Source: Alteromonas sp. KUL42
GTDB lineage: Bacteria > Pseudomonadota > Gammaproteobacteria > Enterobacterales > Alteromonadaceae
DNA length: 64,000 bases
NCBI RefSeq assembly: GCF_006538325.1
Contig: NZ_BJKK01000015.1
Location: 1-64,000, forward strand
Direction of reading: 5' to 3'
Shown here: piece after piece, positions 25,745 to 35,512 of the stretch
Layout of the letters: every line of letters starts with the position of its first letter
Numbering within the stretch: position 1 is the stretch's first letter
Made by a program: the position numbers and the translations under genes
The notes under the pieces: generated by a model
Databases searched by the model: none
What the model was told of the DNA's origin: nothing
Seen by the model: only the letters and a program-made list of their open reading frames with translations

Positions 25745-27811
25745 ATGTCATACAGACTCGGCGTTGATGTGGGTGGTACGTTTACCGACCTGCTGCTGAT
25801 TAACGAAGAAACGGGCCAAACACACACGGCAAAAGTACCTTCTACGCCTCACGATTCATCGGTGGGTGTGCTAAACGGTATTGATAGAATTTGTGAAGAA
25901 TCTGGTGTGCCTGTTTCAAGTATTCATCGTGTAATGCACGGTACCACGGTGGCAACGAATGCCGTACTTACGGGTAAAGGTGCCAAAGTCGCTTTAGTTA
26001 CTACCAAAGGATATAAACAAGTGCTGCAGGTGGCACGTTCTTACTGCCCAGGCGGCCTCGGCGGTTGGGTGAGCTATGTGAAAAAGCCGCTGTTAGCACC
26101 GCTTGAACTTACTGTTGAAGCTGATGAGCGTATTGATGCAAAAGGTGATGTGGTCAAAGCGCTCGACGAAGTACAACTTGTTTCAACGCTTGAAGGATTA
26201 AAGGAAAAAGGTGGCTTCAGCGCACTGACAATCTCTTTTATTAACGCTTATGTAAACGGCGATAATGAACGTCGAGCAAGAGAGATAGCACAAACTATTT
26301 TTCCCGATATGCCTATATCTATTTCTTGTGAGGTCGTGCCAGAGCTTCAAGAATATGAGCGAACTGAAACCACTGTAGTTAATAGTTATGTGCGTCCTGA
26401 AGTAGCCAAATACGTGGATAATCTGTTTGGCGCCTTGACCGACCGTATGGGAGATAACCTACATTTATCCATTTTGCGCTCAGACGGCGGTCTTGCTTCT
26501 GCACGCTCGGCGGCTGATAGCCCTGTAAACTTACTTATGTCAGGCCCAGCAGGCGGTGTGGCAGGTGCTATTCACTTTTGTCAGCAAGGTGGCTTTAAAG
26601 ACATTCTTACTTTTGACATGGGGGGGACATCTACAGATGTGGCGCTTATCCAAAACGCCACAGCCCGCGTGAGACGAGAGACCCGTGTGGGAGATGTAAC
26701 TGTGCGTGCACCTTCTGTAGATGTGCGCACGGTTGGTGCGGGTGGTGGTTCGTTAGCGTTTGTACCTGAGTTGACCAAGGCGCTACGTGTAGGACCTGAA
26801 TCTGCTGGTGCTATGCCAGGGCCCGCTGCTTACATGAAAGGCGGGGAAGAACCAACAGTATGTGATGCCAATGTGGTTTTGGGTTATTTACCCGCTGATG
26901 TGCAACTTGGCGGTAAGATGTCAATTAATCGTGATGCAGCCGTGGCAGCAGTGCAAAAAGTGGCTGATGCCATGGAGATCACGGTTGAAGAGGCTGCTGA
27001 AGGGATCATCAAAATAGCCAATGAGGCGATGTTTGGTGCGTTAAGGCTGGTTTCTGTAGAGCAAGGCTTTGACCCCAGAGAGTTCGCTTTAGTTGGGTTT
27101 GGCGGTGCAGGCCCGTTGCACGCTAATGCATTGGGAATTTTAACCCAAGCGTGGCCTGCCATTATTCCCCCTGGCCCAGGCGTATTATGTGCCTATGGTG
27201 ATGCCACCACTCAAGTGCGCAACGAAGCGTCACAAACCTTGGTATCGTTATTAGACGAACTATCTATCGAGCGCTTTAAAGCAGTACTGCAAGAATTAGC
27301 GGATAAAGCTGCATCTACTTTGCTTGCCGATGGCATTACCGAAAGCGAACAAGACATCACTTATCAAGCGGATATTCGCTATACCGGTCAGGCATTTCAA
27401 CTTTGTGTACCGTTTACGTTAGACGACTTAAATAAAGACGGTCTTTCAACGCTCAAATCTCAATTTGATGCAGAGCATACCCAGTTGTTCACTTTTGCAT
27501 TAAAAGAAGGGCATGAAGTGGTTATGGTACGTGCGATAGCCACGGCTAAATCGAAGCCGCTACCACCTCCGCCTCAACCTGATAGCCGCTATACGCTCGC
27601 TGACTGTGAAATTACCAAAAGTCGTATTTATTACGAAGGTCAGTATCACGATGCGGTTATTTACGATCGTAGCAAGTTACATCAAAACCTCGCCGTAACA
27701 GGGCCTGCGATAGTGTGTGAAATGGACTCAACCAGTGTCATTTTACCGGGCTTTATCGCCAAGGTTGACCGCGTTGGTAACTTACTTATCACTCCTCAAG
27801 AGACAGCGTAA
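25745..27811 (+). CDS. hyuA: Hydantoinase/oxoprolinase family protein, A subunit (HyuA-like)
   Basis: 688 aa. The ASKHA-type start YRLGVDVGGTFTDLLLI binds ATP. HGTTVATNAVLTGKGAKVALVTTKGYKQVLQVARS, then DMGGTSTDVALI, and APSVDVRTVGAGGGSLAFV are the family motifs. HyuA/HyuB-type enzymes hydrolyse cyclic amides such as hydantoins or 5-oxoproline with ATP. It sits 16 bp behind the HMGL-like gene and 10 bp before the B subunit, so both are made from one message. The ring substrate cannot be read from sequence. Confidence 0.93.
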   Translation: MSYRLGVDVGGTFTDLLLINEETGQTHTAKVPSTPHDSSVGVLNGIDRICEESGVPVSSIHRVMHGTTVATNAVLTGKGAKVALVTTKGYKQVLQVARSYCPGGLGGWVSYVKKPLLAPLELTVEADERIDAKGDVVKALDEVQLVSTLEGLKEKGGFSALTISFINAYVNGDNERRAREIAQTIFPDMPISISCEVVPELQEYERTETTVVNSYVRPEVAKYVDNLFGALTDRMGDNLHLSILRSDGGLASARSAADSPVNLLMSGPAGGVAGAIHFCQQGGFKDILTFDMGGTSTDVALIQNATARVRRETRVGDVTVRAPSVDVRTVGAGGGSLAFVPELTKALRVGPESAGAMPGPAAYMKGGEEPTVCDANVVLGYLPADVQLGGKMSINRDAAVAAVQKVADAMEITVEEAAEGIIKIANEAMFGALRLVSVEQGFDPREFALVGFGGAGPLHANALGILTQAWPAIIPPGPGVLCAYGDATTQVRNEASQTLVSLLDELSIERFKAVLQELADKAASTLLADGITESEQDITYQADIRYTGQAFQLCVPFTLDDLNKDGLSTLKSQFDAEHTQLFTFALKEGHEVVMVRAIATAKSKPLPPPPQPDSRYTLADCEITKSRIYYEGQYHDAVIYDRSKLHQNLAVTGPAIVCEMDSTSVILPGFIAKVDRVGNLLITPQETA

Positions 27812-27821
27812 GGTGAATGTC

Positions 27822-29681
27822 ATGAACAATAAAATAAAACAAACAAACACTACACCACTTACCCGTGTCGAGGTAGATACTGTCACGGTTGATATAATCG
27901 AAAATGCACTTCGCAATGCTCGTGAAGAAATGGATGCCGTGTTGTTCAGAACGGCAATGAGCCCAGGCATTCGAGAGCAAGGTGATTGCTTTCCAATGAT
28001 TGCAAACAAAGACGGTAAGATGGTGGTAGGGCAATTTGGCTCATTTATTCACGGCTTTCTTGATGCCTTTGAAGGAGAGTTAGAAGAAGGGGACATTATT
28101 TTAACCAATGACCCTTACATGACCAATGCCGCGGTATCACACTTACCGGACTGGATTGTTTTAGTACCTGTATTTAAAGATGGCCGTCATATCGCATGGT
28201 CAGCCATGTTTGGCCATATGTCAGACAATGGCGGAATGGTGCCTGGCTCAATTCCTATTAAGGCTGAGTCTATTTATCAGGAAGGAATTCGTATTCCGCC
28301 TATGAAACTGTATAAGAAGGGGGTTTTACAGTCCGATATTTTAGAACTCATATTGCACAATGTGCGTACACCTCAGTGGAACCGCTTTGACCTTAACGCA
28401 CTGGTTGCGTCGTGTAAAACTGCAGCGAAACGTTGTGAAGAAATAGCCGAGCGTTTCGGTGATGATATTTTCTATTCCACAATGGAAATTATGCTAGAGC
28501 GTAATCATGTCGCCATGTCGGCAATCATTAACATGATAGTACCGGAAGAGCCGCGTGTATTTGAAGATTACTTGTGTGATGACGGCGTGGGTATGGGGCC
28601 TTATAAAATTCGCTGTAAAATGTGGCGCGAGGGAGATAAGGCAATTTTTGATTTTGAAGGTACCGATCCTCAGGCAAAGAGTTCTATCAACTTTTACCTT
28701 AACGAAGATATGTTCAAGATGTTCTTCGGCTCTTTCACTATAAACTTAGTTGATCCTCAAATACTATTCAACGACGGCTTCTATGACCTTGTAGAAGTGC
28801 GCATTCCGCAAGGCAGTTTACTCAAACCTAACTTCCCTGCAGCATTATCAGGGCGTACCCACGCACTTGGGCGTATTTTTGATGTAATGGGTGGTCTTCT
28901 AGGACAAAGCGCACCAGATGCCATGAATGCAGCGGGCTTCTCAGATTCGCCGCATTTGTTCTATTCCGGTTATGACGATAAAGGCGAGTGGTTCCAGCTA
29001 TTCCAAATTGGGTTTGGTGGTATACCTGGGCGTCCAGCGGGCGACGGCCCTGATGGTCATTCATTGTGGCCTGGGTTTACGAATGTTCCCAATGAGTTTG
29101 TCGAAGCGTATTTCCCCCTTCGCGTGGAAAGCTATGAAACCATAGCCGACTCTGGCGGCGCAGGACTGCATCGCGGCGGAAATGGACTGTCAGTGGCTTA
29201 CCGGTTTTTGTGTGACGGTGCTATTGCAATACACGATGACCGCTGGCTTACCTATCCGTGGGGTGTAAATGGGGGAGAGCCAGGCAAGCGTTCTACGAAA
29301 CGCTTGGTACGTGTAGATGGTACTGAACAAGTACTACCCGCTAAGTGTGAAGGCATTGAAGTTAAAGCCGGTGATTTACTCTACTTTGACACATGGGGAG
29401 GAGGCGGTTGGGGCGACCCTTATGCCCGTGATACCGGCCTAGTTATGCAAGACTTAGCGCGGGGCCTTATTACAGAAAAAGGCGCAGCACGTTATGGGGT
29501 AGTGGTTCAAAGTGGAGTGTTGGACGAAGACGCGACAGCATCACTTCGAGAGTCACTAAGACAAGAACGAGGAGAAATACCCTTGTTTAATCGCGGTGGT
29601 ACCATTGAAGAGATCAAAGCGCGGGCATTGGAAGAAACGGGACTTCCTGCTCCAGTGTCTCCTACTTTCATAGGTAAATAA
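27822..29681 (+). CDS. hyuB: Hydantoinase/oxoprolinase family protein, B subunit (HyuB-like)
   Basis: 619 aa from ATG 27822 (AAGGTG six bases before); an earlier in-frame start would overlap hyuA. VDTVTVDIIENALRNAREEMDAVLFRTAMSP and REQGDCFPMIANKDGKMVVGQ open the domain. ILTNDPYMTNAAVSHLPDW, FGHMSDNGGMVPGSIP, DSGGAGLHRGGNGLSV and FDTWGGGGWGDP are the standard B-subunit blocks. With HyuA it forms the ATP-dependent ring-opening enzyme. The stop is two bases before the next gene, the amidohydrolase that would act on the opened product. Confidence 0.92.
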   Translation: MNNKIKQTNTTPLTRVEVDTVTVDIIENALRNAREEMDAVLFRTAMSPGIREQGDCFPMIANKDGKMVVGQFGSFIHGFLDAFEGELEEGDIILTNDPYMTNAAVSHLPDWIVLVPVFKDGRHIAWSAMFGHMSDNGGMVPGSIPIKAESIYQEGIRIPPMKLYKKGVLQSDILELILHNVRTPQWNRFDLNALVASCKTAAKRCEEIAERFGDDIFYSTMEIMLERNHVAMSAIINMIVPEEPRVFEDYLCDDGVGMGPYKIRCKMWREGDKAIFDFEGTDPQAKSSINFYLNEDMFKMFFGSFTINLVDPQILFNDGFYDLVEVRIPQGSLLKPNFPAALSGRTHALGRIFDVMGGLLGQSAPDAMNAAGFSDSPHLFYSGYDDKGEWFQLFQIGFGGIPGRPAGDGPDGHSLWPGFTNVPNEFVEAYFPLRVESYETIADSGGAGLHRGGNGLSVAYRFLCDGAIAIHDDRWLTYPWGVNGGEPGKRSTKRLVRVDGTEQVLPAKCEGIEVKAGDLLYFDTWGGGGWGDPYARDTGLVMQDLARGLITEKGAARYGVVVQSGVLDEDATASLRESLRQERGEIPLFNRGGTIEEIKARALEETGLPAPVSPTFIGK

Positions 29682-29683
29682 GC

Positions 29684-30295
29684 GTGACTAGTAAAGACAG
29701 AGACTTAGCGTTTGAGCGTGTAACTTTAGGTACGCGTCCCGCGCTAATCGTAGTGGATATGGCGGTTGGTTTTACATCGGTTAATAGCCCTTTAGGGGGC
29801 GATTTTGATGAGCAAGTGAACGCGGCTAATGCATTAGTTACCGCTTTTTCTGACCATGCATTACCGATTGTATTTACGCGTGTAGTGTATGAGGGAGATG
29901 AGCAAAGTGTGTTTCGCCGACATTTACCCGATTTAAATATTCTCACCCCCACTAGCCGGTGGGTTGATATTGACCCGCGATTTGTGCAATCCCCTACATC
30001 TTGGGTATTGGACAAAACGGGTCCTAGTGCGTTTTTCAATACGGCGCTAAATCAGCAACTTCGAGACAAAGGCGTTGATAGCGTCATAGTGTGCGGGCTA
30101 ACCACTAGTGGCTGTGTACGCGCCACAGTGGTTGATGCGTTGCAATATAACTTTCCTACTTGGGTGGTTAGCGATGCTTGTGGTGACCGAAATCACAGTG
30201 CTCACAGCGCTAACTTGCATGACATGAACGCCAAATATGCAGAAGTGGTTGATATGCAGCAAGCGTTGGCGCACCTCGAGTCGTTAACGTCGTAG
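29684..30295 (+). CDS. Isochorismatase-family amidohydrolase (N-carbamoylsarcosine amidase-like)
   Basis: 203 aa, starting at GTG 29684 just after hyuB. ALIVVDMAVGFTSVNSPLG (catalytic Asp), FFNTALNQQLRDKGVDSVIV and CGLTTSGCVRATVVDALQYN (nucleophile Cys) form the cysteine hydrolase triad of this fold. The Arg-Ala-Thr-Val-Val-Asp after GCV and VVSDACGDRN are most like N-carbamoylsarcosine or maleamate-type amidases, which release ammonia from an open-chain amide. Its position behind hyuAB suggests the second hydrolytic step of the same route. Confidence 0.9.
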   Translation: MTSKDRDLAFERVTLGTRPALIVVDMAVGFTSVNSPLGGDFDEQVNAANALVTAFSDHALPIVFTRVVYEGDEQSVFRRHLPDLNILTPTSRWVDIDPRFVQSPTSWVLDKTGPSAFFNTALNQQLRDKGVDSVIVCGLTTSGCVRATVVDALQYNFPTWVVSDACGDRNHSAHSANLHDMNAKYAEVVDMQQALAHLESLTS

Positions 30296-30309
30296 GATAG
30301 GGAGTAGTA

Positions 30310-31716
30310 ATGAGTAAAATCCTGGCTAAAACTCTTTATGACAAATTGTGGGATGCCCATTATGTAACAGATATTGATGGTGAAGGATTACTGTTTATTG
30401 ACCGTCACCTTATTCATGAGGTTACTTCGCCACAGGCATTTGATGGGCTCAATCAAAAAGGGCGCCGCGTTAGGCGACCAGATCTAACAATTGCCACTAT
30501 GGATCACAGTATTTCCACACGTTCTACTTCACTTGATGCTTGTGGACCCAAAAACGCACTACAACTTAGAACCCTTATTGAGAACTGTCGTGAGCATGGC
30601 GTGGTACTTTATCCTGTAGGCGATGATAATCAAGGTATAGTGCACGTTATGGGGCCTGAGCTTGGGCTCATTCAACCAGGGATGACGGTGGTGTGTGGTG
30701 ATTCTCATACTGCTACCCATGGTGCATTGGGCACACTGGCATTTGGTATTGGTACGTCTGACGTAGAGCACGTCATGGCCACACAAACCATTCGTCAGTC
30801 GAAAGCGAAAAACATGCGAGTGCGCTTTGAGGGAATATTGTCAGAAGGCGTATACGCGAAAGATCTTATCTTGGCGCTAATTGGTGAAATTGGTCACGAT
30901 GGTGCGACTGGGTATGTAATTGAATATGCAGGCAGCGCTATCGAAGCATTATCTATTGAAGGTCGCATGACCATTTGTAATATGAGTATTGAAGCGGGCG
31001 CTAAAGCAGGAATGGTTGCCCCCGATACAGTGACATTCGAATATTTAAAAGGAAGGCCCAATGTAGCGAAAGAGGTAGACTTCCACGCCCTTGTCAGCAG
31101 ATGGTCATCTTTAAAGAGCGATCCCGATGCAATATTCGATAAGGAAGTGGTTATCGATGTATCCACGCTAGCTCCCCAAGTCACTTGGGGCACCAACCCC
31201 GGTCAGGTGGTGGGTATTAATGAGCCAATTCCGTACCTTAGCGAATTAATTTCTACCTCAGAAAAAGATGCAGCAAAAAAAGCATTCGACTACATGGCAT
31301 TGACGGAAGGAGAAGTGCTTAGCAATTTACCTATCTCTCATGTGTTTGTAGGTTCATGTACCAATAGCCGTATTGAAGATCTAAGAGAAGCGGCTCGAAT
31401 TGCTTCGAAAGGACATGTGGCAAAAGGCGTTAAAGCCATTGTCGTACCGGGGTCTGTAAAAGTTAAGCAGCAGGCAGAAAAAGAGGGGCTTCACCACATA
31501 TTTCAAGCGGCTGGGTTTGAGTGGCGCTTGCCGGGCTGTTCAATGTGTTTGGGAATGAACGACGACATTTTGGGAGAAGGGGATCGTTGCGCCTCAACCA
31601 GTAATCGTAACTTTGAAGGGCGTCAAGGGCGCGGTGCGCGAACGCATTTGGTAAGCCCTGCTATGGCTGCTGGCGCTGCGTTAGCTGGTCACTTCGTCGA
31701 CATTCGAACATTGTAG
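30310..31716 (+). CDS. leuC: LeuC-like hydratase/isomerase large subunit
   Basis: 468 aa. The aconitase fold includes [46 protein letters not shown] and the [4Fe-4S] ligands Cys350 (VGSCTNSR), Cys410 and Cys413 ([10 protein letters not shown]). [23 protein letters not shown] is the conserved end. By sequence it is a 3-isopropylmalate dehydratase large subunit, but no leuA or leuB is beside it. Relatives hydrate citraconate, dimethylmaleate or maleate. In this operon it probably hydrates an unsaturated diacid, with LeuD. Confidence 0.9.
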   Translation: MSKILAKTLYDKLWDAHYVTDIDGEGLLFIDRHLIHEVTSPQAFDGLNQKGRRVRRPDLTIATMDHSISTRSTSLDACGPKNALQLRTLIENCREHGVVLYPVGDDNQGIVHVMGPELGLIQPGMTVVCGDSHTATHGALGTLAFGIGTSDVEHVMATQTIRQSKAKNMRVRFEGILSEGVYAKDLILALIGEIGHDGATGYVIEYAGSAIEALSIEGRMTICNMSIEAGAKAGMVAPDTVTFEYLKGRPNVAKEVDFHALVSRWSSLKSDPDAIFDKEVVIDVSTLAPQVTWGTNPGQVVGINEPIPYLSELISTSEKDAAKKAFDYMALTEGEVLSNLPISHVFVGSCTNSRIEDLREAARIASKGHVAKGVKAIVVPGSVKVKQQAEKEGLHHIFQAAGFEWRLPGCSMCLGMNDDILGEGDRCASTSNRNFEGRQGRGARTHLVSPAMAAGAALAGHFVDIRTL

Positions 31717-31728
31717 AAGGATGACATA

Positions 31729-32334
31729 ATGGAACCTATTATTGAAGTAACATCAAAAGCCATTCCACTAACGGGAAATAATGTCGATACTGACCAACTC
31801 TTACCTAAGCAGTTTCTAACCGAAATTTCACGCACGGGCTTTGGAAAACACTTGTTGCACGATCAGCGTTACCTTGACGATAAGGAGCAGGTGCCAAACC
31901 CCGCATGTGTGTTAAATGATGAAGCCTATAAAGGAGCTAAAATTCTGCTAGCAGGTGAAAACTTTGGTTGTGGGTCAAGCCGAGAACACGCCCCATGGGC
32001 CATTGCTGATTTTGGTATTTCGGTTATTGTTGCCAAGGGCTTTGCGGATATTTTTTATGCCAATTGTCTCAACAATCAGTTGCTACCTGTGTGTTTGCCA
32101 GCAAATATCGTAGATGCGTTGATGATGATGTGTAGTGATGATCCATCCATAGAAATAACGGTTAGTCTCAAACATCAGCGCGTAATGTGTGGCGATGTTA
32201 TGGCAACGTTCACCATTGCTGCACATCATCGTGTTAACCTGATGAATGGCGTAGATAAGATAGGTCGTACGCTTCAAGACTTATCAGTAATTGAAGACTA
32301 TGAAGCTAAGTATCTGGCAGGCTCTTCGGTTTAA
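31729..32334 (+). CDS. leuD: LeuD-like hydratase/isomerase small subunit
   Basis: 201 aa, the swivelling-domain partner of LeuC, 12 bp downstream. NVDTDQLLPKQFLTEISRTGFGKHL, LLAGENFGCGSSREHAPWAI and KGFADIFYANCLNNQLLPV are the family blocks that shape the substrate pocket. Length and motifs fit 3-isopropylmalate dehydratase small subunits. The substrate here may differ, as argued for the large subunit. Confidence 0.9.
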   Translation: MEPIIEVTSKAIPLTGNNVDTDQLLPKQFLTEISRTGFGKHLLHDQRYLDDKEQVPNPACVLNDEAYKGAKILLAGENFGCGSSREHAPWAIADFGISVIVAKGFADIFYANCLNNQLLPVCLPANIVDALMMMCSDDPSIEITVSLKHQRVMCGDVMATFTIAAHHRVNLMNGVDKIGRTLQDLSVIEDYEAKYLAGSSV

Positions 32335-32414
32335 TTTTAAATGTTTACTTTTTGTTAAAATGAACGCAGGCTATATAAAAGAATAGGAGAGTCACAATTT
32401 AAAAAGGTTGGTGA

Positions 32415-33440
32415 ATGGATAGACATGAAGAGCCATTGTGCATTGCTATACTGGGTGCTGGCAGTATTGGCTGTTATTTGGGTGGTTGTTTGTTGGCTAC
32501 TGATGCTAATAAACACTGTAACGTCACTTTCATTGGCCGACAGCGACTACAAGATGATGTAAGACAGCATGGCTTAACCATGACGGATTGGCGGGGGCGT
32601 GACCAACACGTCGATAGTCAGCACATTCACTTTACTTGTGAAAATGACGCTTTAGCTGATGCCGACTTTATTTTACTGTGTGTGAAAAGCCAAGATACTC
32701 AAAGTGCTGCTGCCATCATCAAACAATATGCATCTGATAATGCGATTGTAGTGAGCTTTCAAAATGGTGTGACTAATGGTGCGGTATTATCAGAATTACT
32801 GTCTCAACAGGTAATTAAAGGGATGGTGCCATTCAATGTGTTCTATCAGGGGAAAGGTCATTTTCACTGCGGAACCGAGGGGAATCTTGCCATTCAAGAT
32901 GCCAACAAGCAATGCTCTTCTCTCGTCTCGTGCTTTAATAGTGCTTCTCTTCCCATCACGGTATATGACAACATTTCAAATGTTCAATATGGCAAGCTAA
33001 TCATGAATTTGAATAATGCGGTCAACGCGTTATCAGGTATTCCATTAAAAGAGCAGTTGAGCAATAGGGAATATCGAAAAGTCATTGCAAGTGCATTAAA
33101 CGAAGCGTTAACGGTGCTTTCTGCCGAGGGGATTGAGCCTGCTCGCACAGGTAAGGTTATTCCCAAATTAATGCCGAAAATAATGGCACTGCCTAACTTT
33201 CTGTTTAACATTGTTGCTGCTTCAACACTGAAGATTGACCCACAAGCGCGTTCGTCTATGTATGAAGACTTAGTATTGGGCAGGCCCACTGAAATAGACT
33301 ATCTTAACGGCGAGATAGACAGACTGGGTAAAAAACACGGTATCGCAACGCCCGTAAATACTAACATTGTAGCGCTGATCAAACAGGCTGAACTTGATGA
33401 GAAAGGCAGTCCAATGTTATCGCCATCGCAGCTCCTGTAA
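32415..33440 (+). CDS. 2-dehydropantoate 2-reductase (PanE)-like protein
   Basis: 341 aa. The N-terminal Rossmann loop IAILGAGSIGCYLGGCL binds NADP. LCVKSQDTQSAAAIIKQ and VVSFQNGVTNGAVL match the ketopantoate reductase family, and KLIMNLNNAVNALSGIP and GRPTEIDYLNGEIDRLGKKHGIATP are the C-terminal helical signature. PanE reduces ketopantoate in pantothenate synthesis. Many paralogues reduce other 2-oxo acids. Its place in this operon (80 bp after leuD) suggests that it handles the oxo acid formed by the lyase, but that is inference. Confidence 0.87.
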   Translation: MDRHEEPLCIAILGAGSIGCYLGGCLLATDANKHCNVTFIGRQRLQDDVRQHGLTMTDWRGRDQHVDSQHIHFTCENDALADADFILLCVKSQDTQSAAAIIKQYASDNAIVVSFQNGVTNGAVLSELLSQQVIKGMVPFNVFYQGKGHFHCGTEGNLAIQDANKQCSSLVSCFNSASLPITVYDNISNVQYGKLIMNLNNAVNALSGIPLKEQLSNREYRKVIASALNEALTVLSAEGIEPARTGKVIPKLMPKIMALPNFLFNIVAASTLKIDPQARSSMYEDLVLGRPTEIDYLNGEIDRLGKKHGIATPVNTNIVALIKQAELDEKGSPMLSPSQLL

Positions 33441-33505
33441 CTCAGAGTTTTAGAAGCAACCTTATTAGGTCAACAAATTTTTATTGCTTACAAAGAGGGA
33501 ACCTT

Positions 33506-33865
33506 ATGCCAAGTAAACCAAAATTAAATTACGTGGAGTTTTCTTCACTCAACGTGTTGGCGTCTAAACACTTTTTTAGCACGGTGTTTGATTGGCAATT
33601 TACTGATTATGGAAAAGATTACAGCGCATTTTCTAATGCGGGATTAGAAGGTGGTATTTTTACCGCAGAGCGTGTTTCCCAAGCCCAAAGTGGCGCCCCA
33701 CTACTTGTTTTTTATTCTTCGAATCTTACACAAACACTGCATGACGTCGAGAAAGCTGGCGGCAGTATTTCAAAACCTATATTTGCTTTTCCCGGTGGCT
33801 GCCGTTTTCACTTTATTGAGCCGGGTGGCAACGAGTTGGCAGTGTGGTCTGAAAAAGCAGAGTAA
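33506..33865 (+). CDS. VOC-family protein
   Basis: 119 aa. A single glyoxalase-type module: LNYVEFSSLNVLASKHFFSTVFDWQF and a C-terminal GGCRFHFIEPGGNELAVWS with the expected Glu metal ligand in PGGNELAVW. This resembles the short CFP32-like or glyoxalase-like group, whose function is mostly unknown. It is the last gene on this strand before the terminator, 65 bp after the PanE-like gene. It may belong to the operon. Confidence 0.85.
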   Translation: MPSKPKLNYVEFSSLNVLASKHFFSTVFDWQFTDYGKDYSAFSNAGLEGGIFTAERVSQAQSGAPLLVFYSSNLTQTLHDVEKAGGSISKPIFAFPGGCRFHFIEPGGNELAVWSEKAE

Positions 33866-33880
33866 CGGTAGCAACAAAAA

Positions 33881-33915
33881 AGCGCCCAGCAAAACATGCT
33901 GGACGCTTATTTTTA
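33881..33915. terminator. Bidirectional intrinsic terminator between VOC gene and asd
   Basis: AGCG-C-CCAGCA ... TGCTGG-A-CGCT (33881-33907) with an A-run before and a T-run after (to 33915). It serves the catabolic operon rightwards and asd leftwards. Confidence 0.88.
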
Positions 33916-33940
33916 TAGAGAGTTTTTCGTAAGTGGGTGC

Positions 33941-35065
33941 TTACTGTTGCTCAAGCACAATGCGCAACATGCGACGCAGTGGTTCTGCCGCTCCCCACAG
34001 TAACTGATCGCCCACGGTAAATGCTGAAATATACTCAGGCCCCATAGTTAATTTGCGAATTCTACCTACAGGGATAGACAAGGTGCCGGTTACTTTCGCC
34101 GGTGTTAATTCTTGCATCGTAATATCGCGATCGTTAGGAATAACTTTTACCCATTCATTGTGTTCAGCAAGTATCGCTTCAATTTCTTCTACAGAAAGAT
34201 CTTTTTTCAGTTTCAGCGTAATTGCTTGGCTGTGGCAGCGCATGGCGCCCACGCGAACACAGATACCATCAATAGGAACGGGGTTGCCCTGTATACCGAG
34301 TATTTTGTTGGCTTCGGCTTGTGCTTTCCATTCTTCACGACTTTGGCCTGACGGAAGCTGTGTGTCGATATAAGGAATAAGGCTTCCTGCTAGTGGCACA
34401 CCAAATTGTTCGCTAGGGTAGTCATCGCTGCGAATAAACTCAGAAACTTGTTGATCGATGTCTAAGATCGCGGTTGCAGGGTCTTCAACTTTGTCCTTAA
34501 CGTTGGCATGAATTGCCCCCATCTGACTGATAAGCTCGCGCATGTGCTTAGCACCTGAGCCTGAAGCGGCTTGGTAGGTCATGGGTGAAGCCCACTCAAC
34601 AAGCTCTTTTTCAAAAAGTCCACCAAGTGCTAACAGCATTAACGATACAGTACAGTTTCCGCCTACATAAGTGCGAACACCTTTTGCTATACCGTTGTCA
34701 ATTTCTTTGCGATTAACTGGGTCTAAAATAATAACTGCATCATCTTTCATGCGAAGCGCAGACGCTGCATCTATCCAGTAACCATTCCAACCTGTTGCGC
34801 GTAGGTCATCATATACAGCTTTGGTGTAATCGCCCCCTTGACAGGTAATAATAATGTCTTGTTTAGACAGTGCGTCAATGTCGTGAGCGTCTTGTAAAAC
34901 ACCTGCATCACGGCCTGCGAAACCTGGCGCCGCACTGCCTGCTTGTGATGTGGTAAAAAATGTGGGCTCAATGTGCGCAAAGTCTTGCTCTTCTTGCATG
35001 CGCTGCATTAATACAGAGCCAACCATACCGCGCCAGCCCACTAAACCTACTTTTTGTGTTGTCAT
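33941..35065 (-). CDS. asd: Aspartate-semialdehyde dehydrogenase
   Basis: 374 aa, the gammaproteobacterial long form. [18 protein letters not shown] (NADP loop), [40 protein letters not shown], and [15 protein letters not shown] with the catalytic Cys are the family blocks, with [21 protein letters not shown] and [18 protein letters not shown] further on. It reduces aspartyl phosphate to the semialdehyde for Lys, Met, Thr and diaminopimelate synthesis. It stands alone and converges on the catabolic operon, with the shared terminator between. Confidence 0.97.
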   Translation of the reverse strand: MTTQKVGLVGWRGMVGSVLMQRMQEEQDFAHIEPTFFTTSQAGSAAPGFAGRDAGVLQDAHDIDALSKQDIIITCQGGDYTKAVYDDLRATGWNGYWIDAASALRMKDDAVIILDPVNRKEIDNGIAKGVRTYVGGNCTVSLMLLALGGLFEKELVEWASPMTYQAASGSGAKHMRELISQMGAIHANVKDKVEDPATAILDIDQQVSEFIRSDDYPSEQFGVPLAGSLIPYIDTQLPSGQSREEWKAQAEANKILGIQGNPVPIDGICVRVGAMRCHSQAITLKLKKDLSVEEIEAILAEHNEWVKVIPNDRDITMQELTPAKVTGTLSIPVGRIRKLTMGPEYISAFTVGDQLLWGAAEPLRRMLRIVLEQQ

Positions 35066-35512
35066 TAACCTGAGAACCCTTGTTGCTAAAATGATAAGTA
35101 CTTAACCAACTTAAGCGATAATCAGCACGCCTCAATTCACGTAAAAATGAATAAAGGGGGCGGGCTAACCAAGCCAGTCATAATTGTGCAACTTATATTC
35201 AAATCGCGTTTTTTCAGCGCGTGAACGATGCTACACCATACCTGTCGTTTTTATATTTGTGCTTGCAGTCTAAGGCTTATTACAAGCAGTGGCTAGACGC
35301 TTTTTATAAATATTCTGTTGCTGATATAAGCAATACTCAATTTGTGTACTAATCTTGTCCAGTTGAGGCTTGGTTTAGGTTTGGTTATAAAGAAGTGTCG
35401 CTAGATTGCTTAACTGCAAAAATTGTTTTATTGAGATAATACTTGCTATTCGTCATTGTGATTTTTAATCTCAACGTTTAAATATACGCTTGTAGTTGAT
35501 AAGAGGGGAAGC
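35066..35512. other. Divergent intergenic region between asd and CBS gene
   Basis: About 450 bases without a supported gene. It must hold the asd promoter (leftward) and the CBS gene promoter (rightward). I looked for lysine-riboswitch features in front of asd and found none. Confidence 0.5.

Noticed and set aside
35066..35512. A lysine riboswitch in front of asd
   Set aside because: I saw none of its conserved stems or loops.
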